NCBI GenBank assembly: GCA_910576535.1
Contig: CAJTKK010000021.1
Location: 1-21,378, forward strand
Source: an uncultured Lachnospiraceae bacterium
GTDB taxonomy: Bacteria; Bacillota; Clostridia; Lachnospirales; Lachnospiraceae
DNA length: 21,378 nucleotides
Direction: 5' to 3'
The position numbers were made by a program, and so were the translations under genes. Positions 21,116-21,378 of this stretch are shown here, piece by piece. Within the stretch, counting starts at the first letter, position 1. Every line of letters begins with the position of its first letter. Under the pieces are notes generated by a model. It was not told where the DNA came from, ran no database searches, and saw only the letters and a program-made list of their open reading frames with translations.

Positions 21116-21378
21116 TTATTTGTTCAAATCAACTTCGATATCGCCTGCAAATACCTGATCTTCTTTGCCAAGAGCGCCAGGGATAATAGTGAAGGTATTG
21201 GAAATACCATCCTGTGCGTCTTTGAAAGGCAGTTTGGATACGGAAGACAAGGATGCTACTGCACCGTGAGTATCGCGGCCGTGCATCGGGTTAGCGCCAG
21301 GTGCGAAAGGCTGGCCTTTCTTACGTCCGTCAGGTGTGTTGCCTGTAGCCTTACCATAAGTTACGTTGGATGTAATGG
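21116..21378 (-). CDS. Pyruvate formate-lyase large subunit, C-terminal part only, lacking the glycyl-radical domain
   Basis: The last 86 residues of a formate C-acetyltransferase; the gene continues beyond the right edge. Conserved PFL blocks are clear: ITSNVTYGKATGNTPDGRKK, PFAPGANPMHGRDTHGAVAS, LSSVSKLPF and DGISNTFTIIPGALGKEDQV. The frame then ends with FAGDIEVDLNK and TAA. In ordinary PFL the chain continues from ALGKDDEV into the radical domain. Here that domain is on a separate gene 326 nt further on. The catalytic cysteine pair lies outside the window. PFL converts pyruvate and CoA to acetyl-CoA and formate. Confidence 0.92.
   Translation of the reverse strand, partial: ITSNVTYGKATGNTPDGRKKGQPFAPGANPMHGRDTHGAVASLSSVSKLPFKDAQDGISNTFTIIPGALGKEDQVFAGDIEVDLNK

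Noticed and set aside
1..21378. CRISPR arrays, prophage genes, transposases or insertion sequences
   Set aside because: No regularly spaced repeats, integrase, transposase or phage-like genes were seen anywhere in the window.

Overview
The window looks like chromosome from a low-to-mid GC, anaerobic member of the Firmicutes, most likely a Lachnospiraceae-type Clostridium relative. This rests on gene content: bS6-SSB-bS18 and GdpP-bL9-DnaB gene orders, a BceRS-BceAB antibiotic-peptide module, pyruvate formate-lyase (PFL) with its activase, a clostridial 2[4Fe-4S] ferredoxin, and strong AGGAGG ribosome sites. The species cannot be named from sequence alone.

Layout. 1-1000: the 3' end of a 23S rRNA gene, then tRNA-Asn, tRNA-Glu and tRNA-Cys, each followed by its own hairpin terminator. 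No 5S gene follows the 23S. 1224-1739: a DJ-1/PfpI-family protein. 1953-4401 (minus): a methyl-accepting chemotaxis protein followed by an unrecognised membrane protein. 4799-9605: response regulator, intramembrane-sensing histidine kinase, ABC ATPase and large permease of a Bce-type peptide sensing and detoxification module, with a candidate BceR operator between kinase and transporter. 9743-11642: a DUF218 (YdcF/ElyC-like) membrane protein, a sirtuin deacylase and a DUF951 protein. 11639-12894: the rpsF-ssb-rpsR operon with a strong promoter, an S6:S18-type leader and a terminator. 12895-13252: a gene-free stretch rich in inverted repeats. 13253-14416: a membrane-anchored D-Ala-D-Ala carboxypeptidase. 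14587-18486: gdpP-rplI-dnaB. 18597-19277: a MerR-type protein with a coiled-coil tail. 19367-21378 (minus): ferredoxin, PFL activase, and the 3' end of a PFL locus.

The most unusual part is the PFL locus at the right edge. The large-subunit reading frame stops just before the glycyl-radical domain. That domain, with the RVSGY motif, is encoded by a separate 80-residue gene with its own ribosome binding site. Between the two lies a 67-residue gene whose N-terminal half resembles the start of the radical domain and whose C-terminal half holds three cysteines in place of the radical loop. This suggests a PFL with a replaceable radical subunit plus a companion protein. A Rex-like 18-bp inverted repeat just downstream of the ferredoxin promoter fits redox control of the neighbouring gene.

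Other points: a 20-bp-spaced repeated half-site at the bceAB promoter, a kinase stop codon buried in a terminator, a 13-bp perfect inverted repeat at the predicted 5' end of the chemoreceptor mRNA, an SSB with one extra residue after its usual terminal Pro-Phe, and a short hairpin repeat found downstream of two different terminators.
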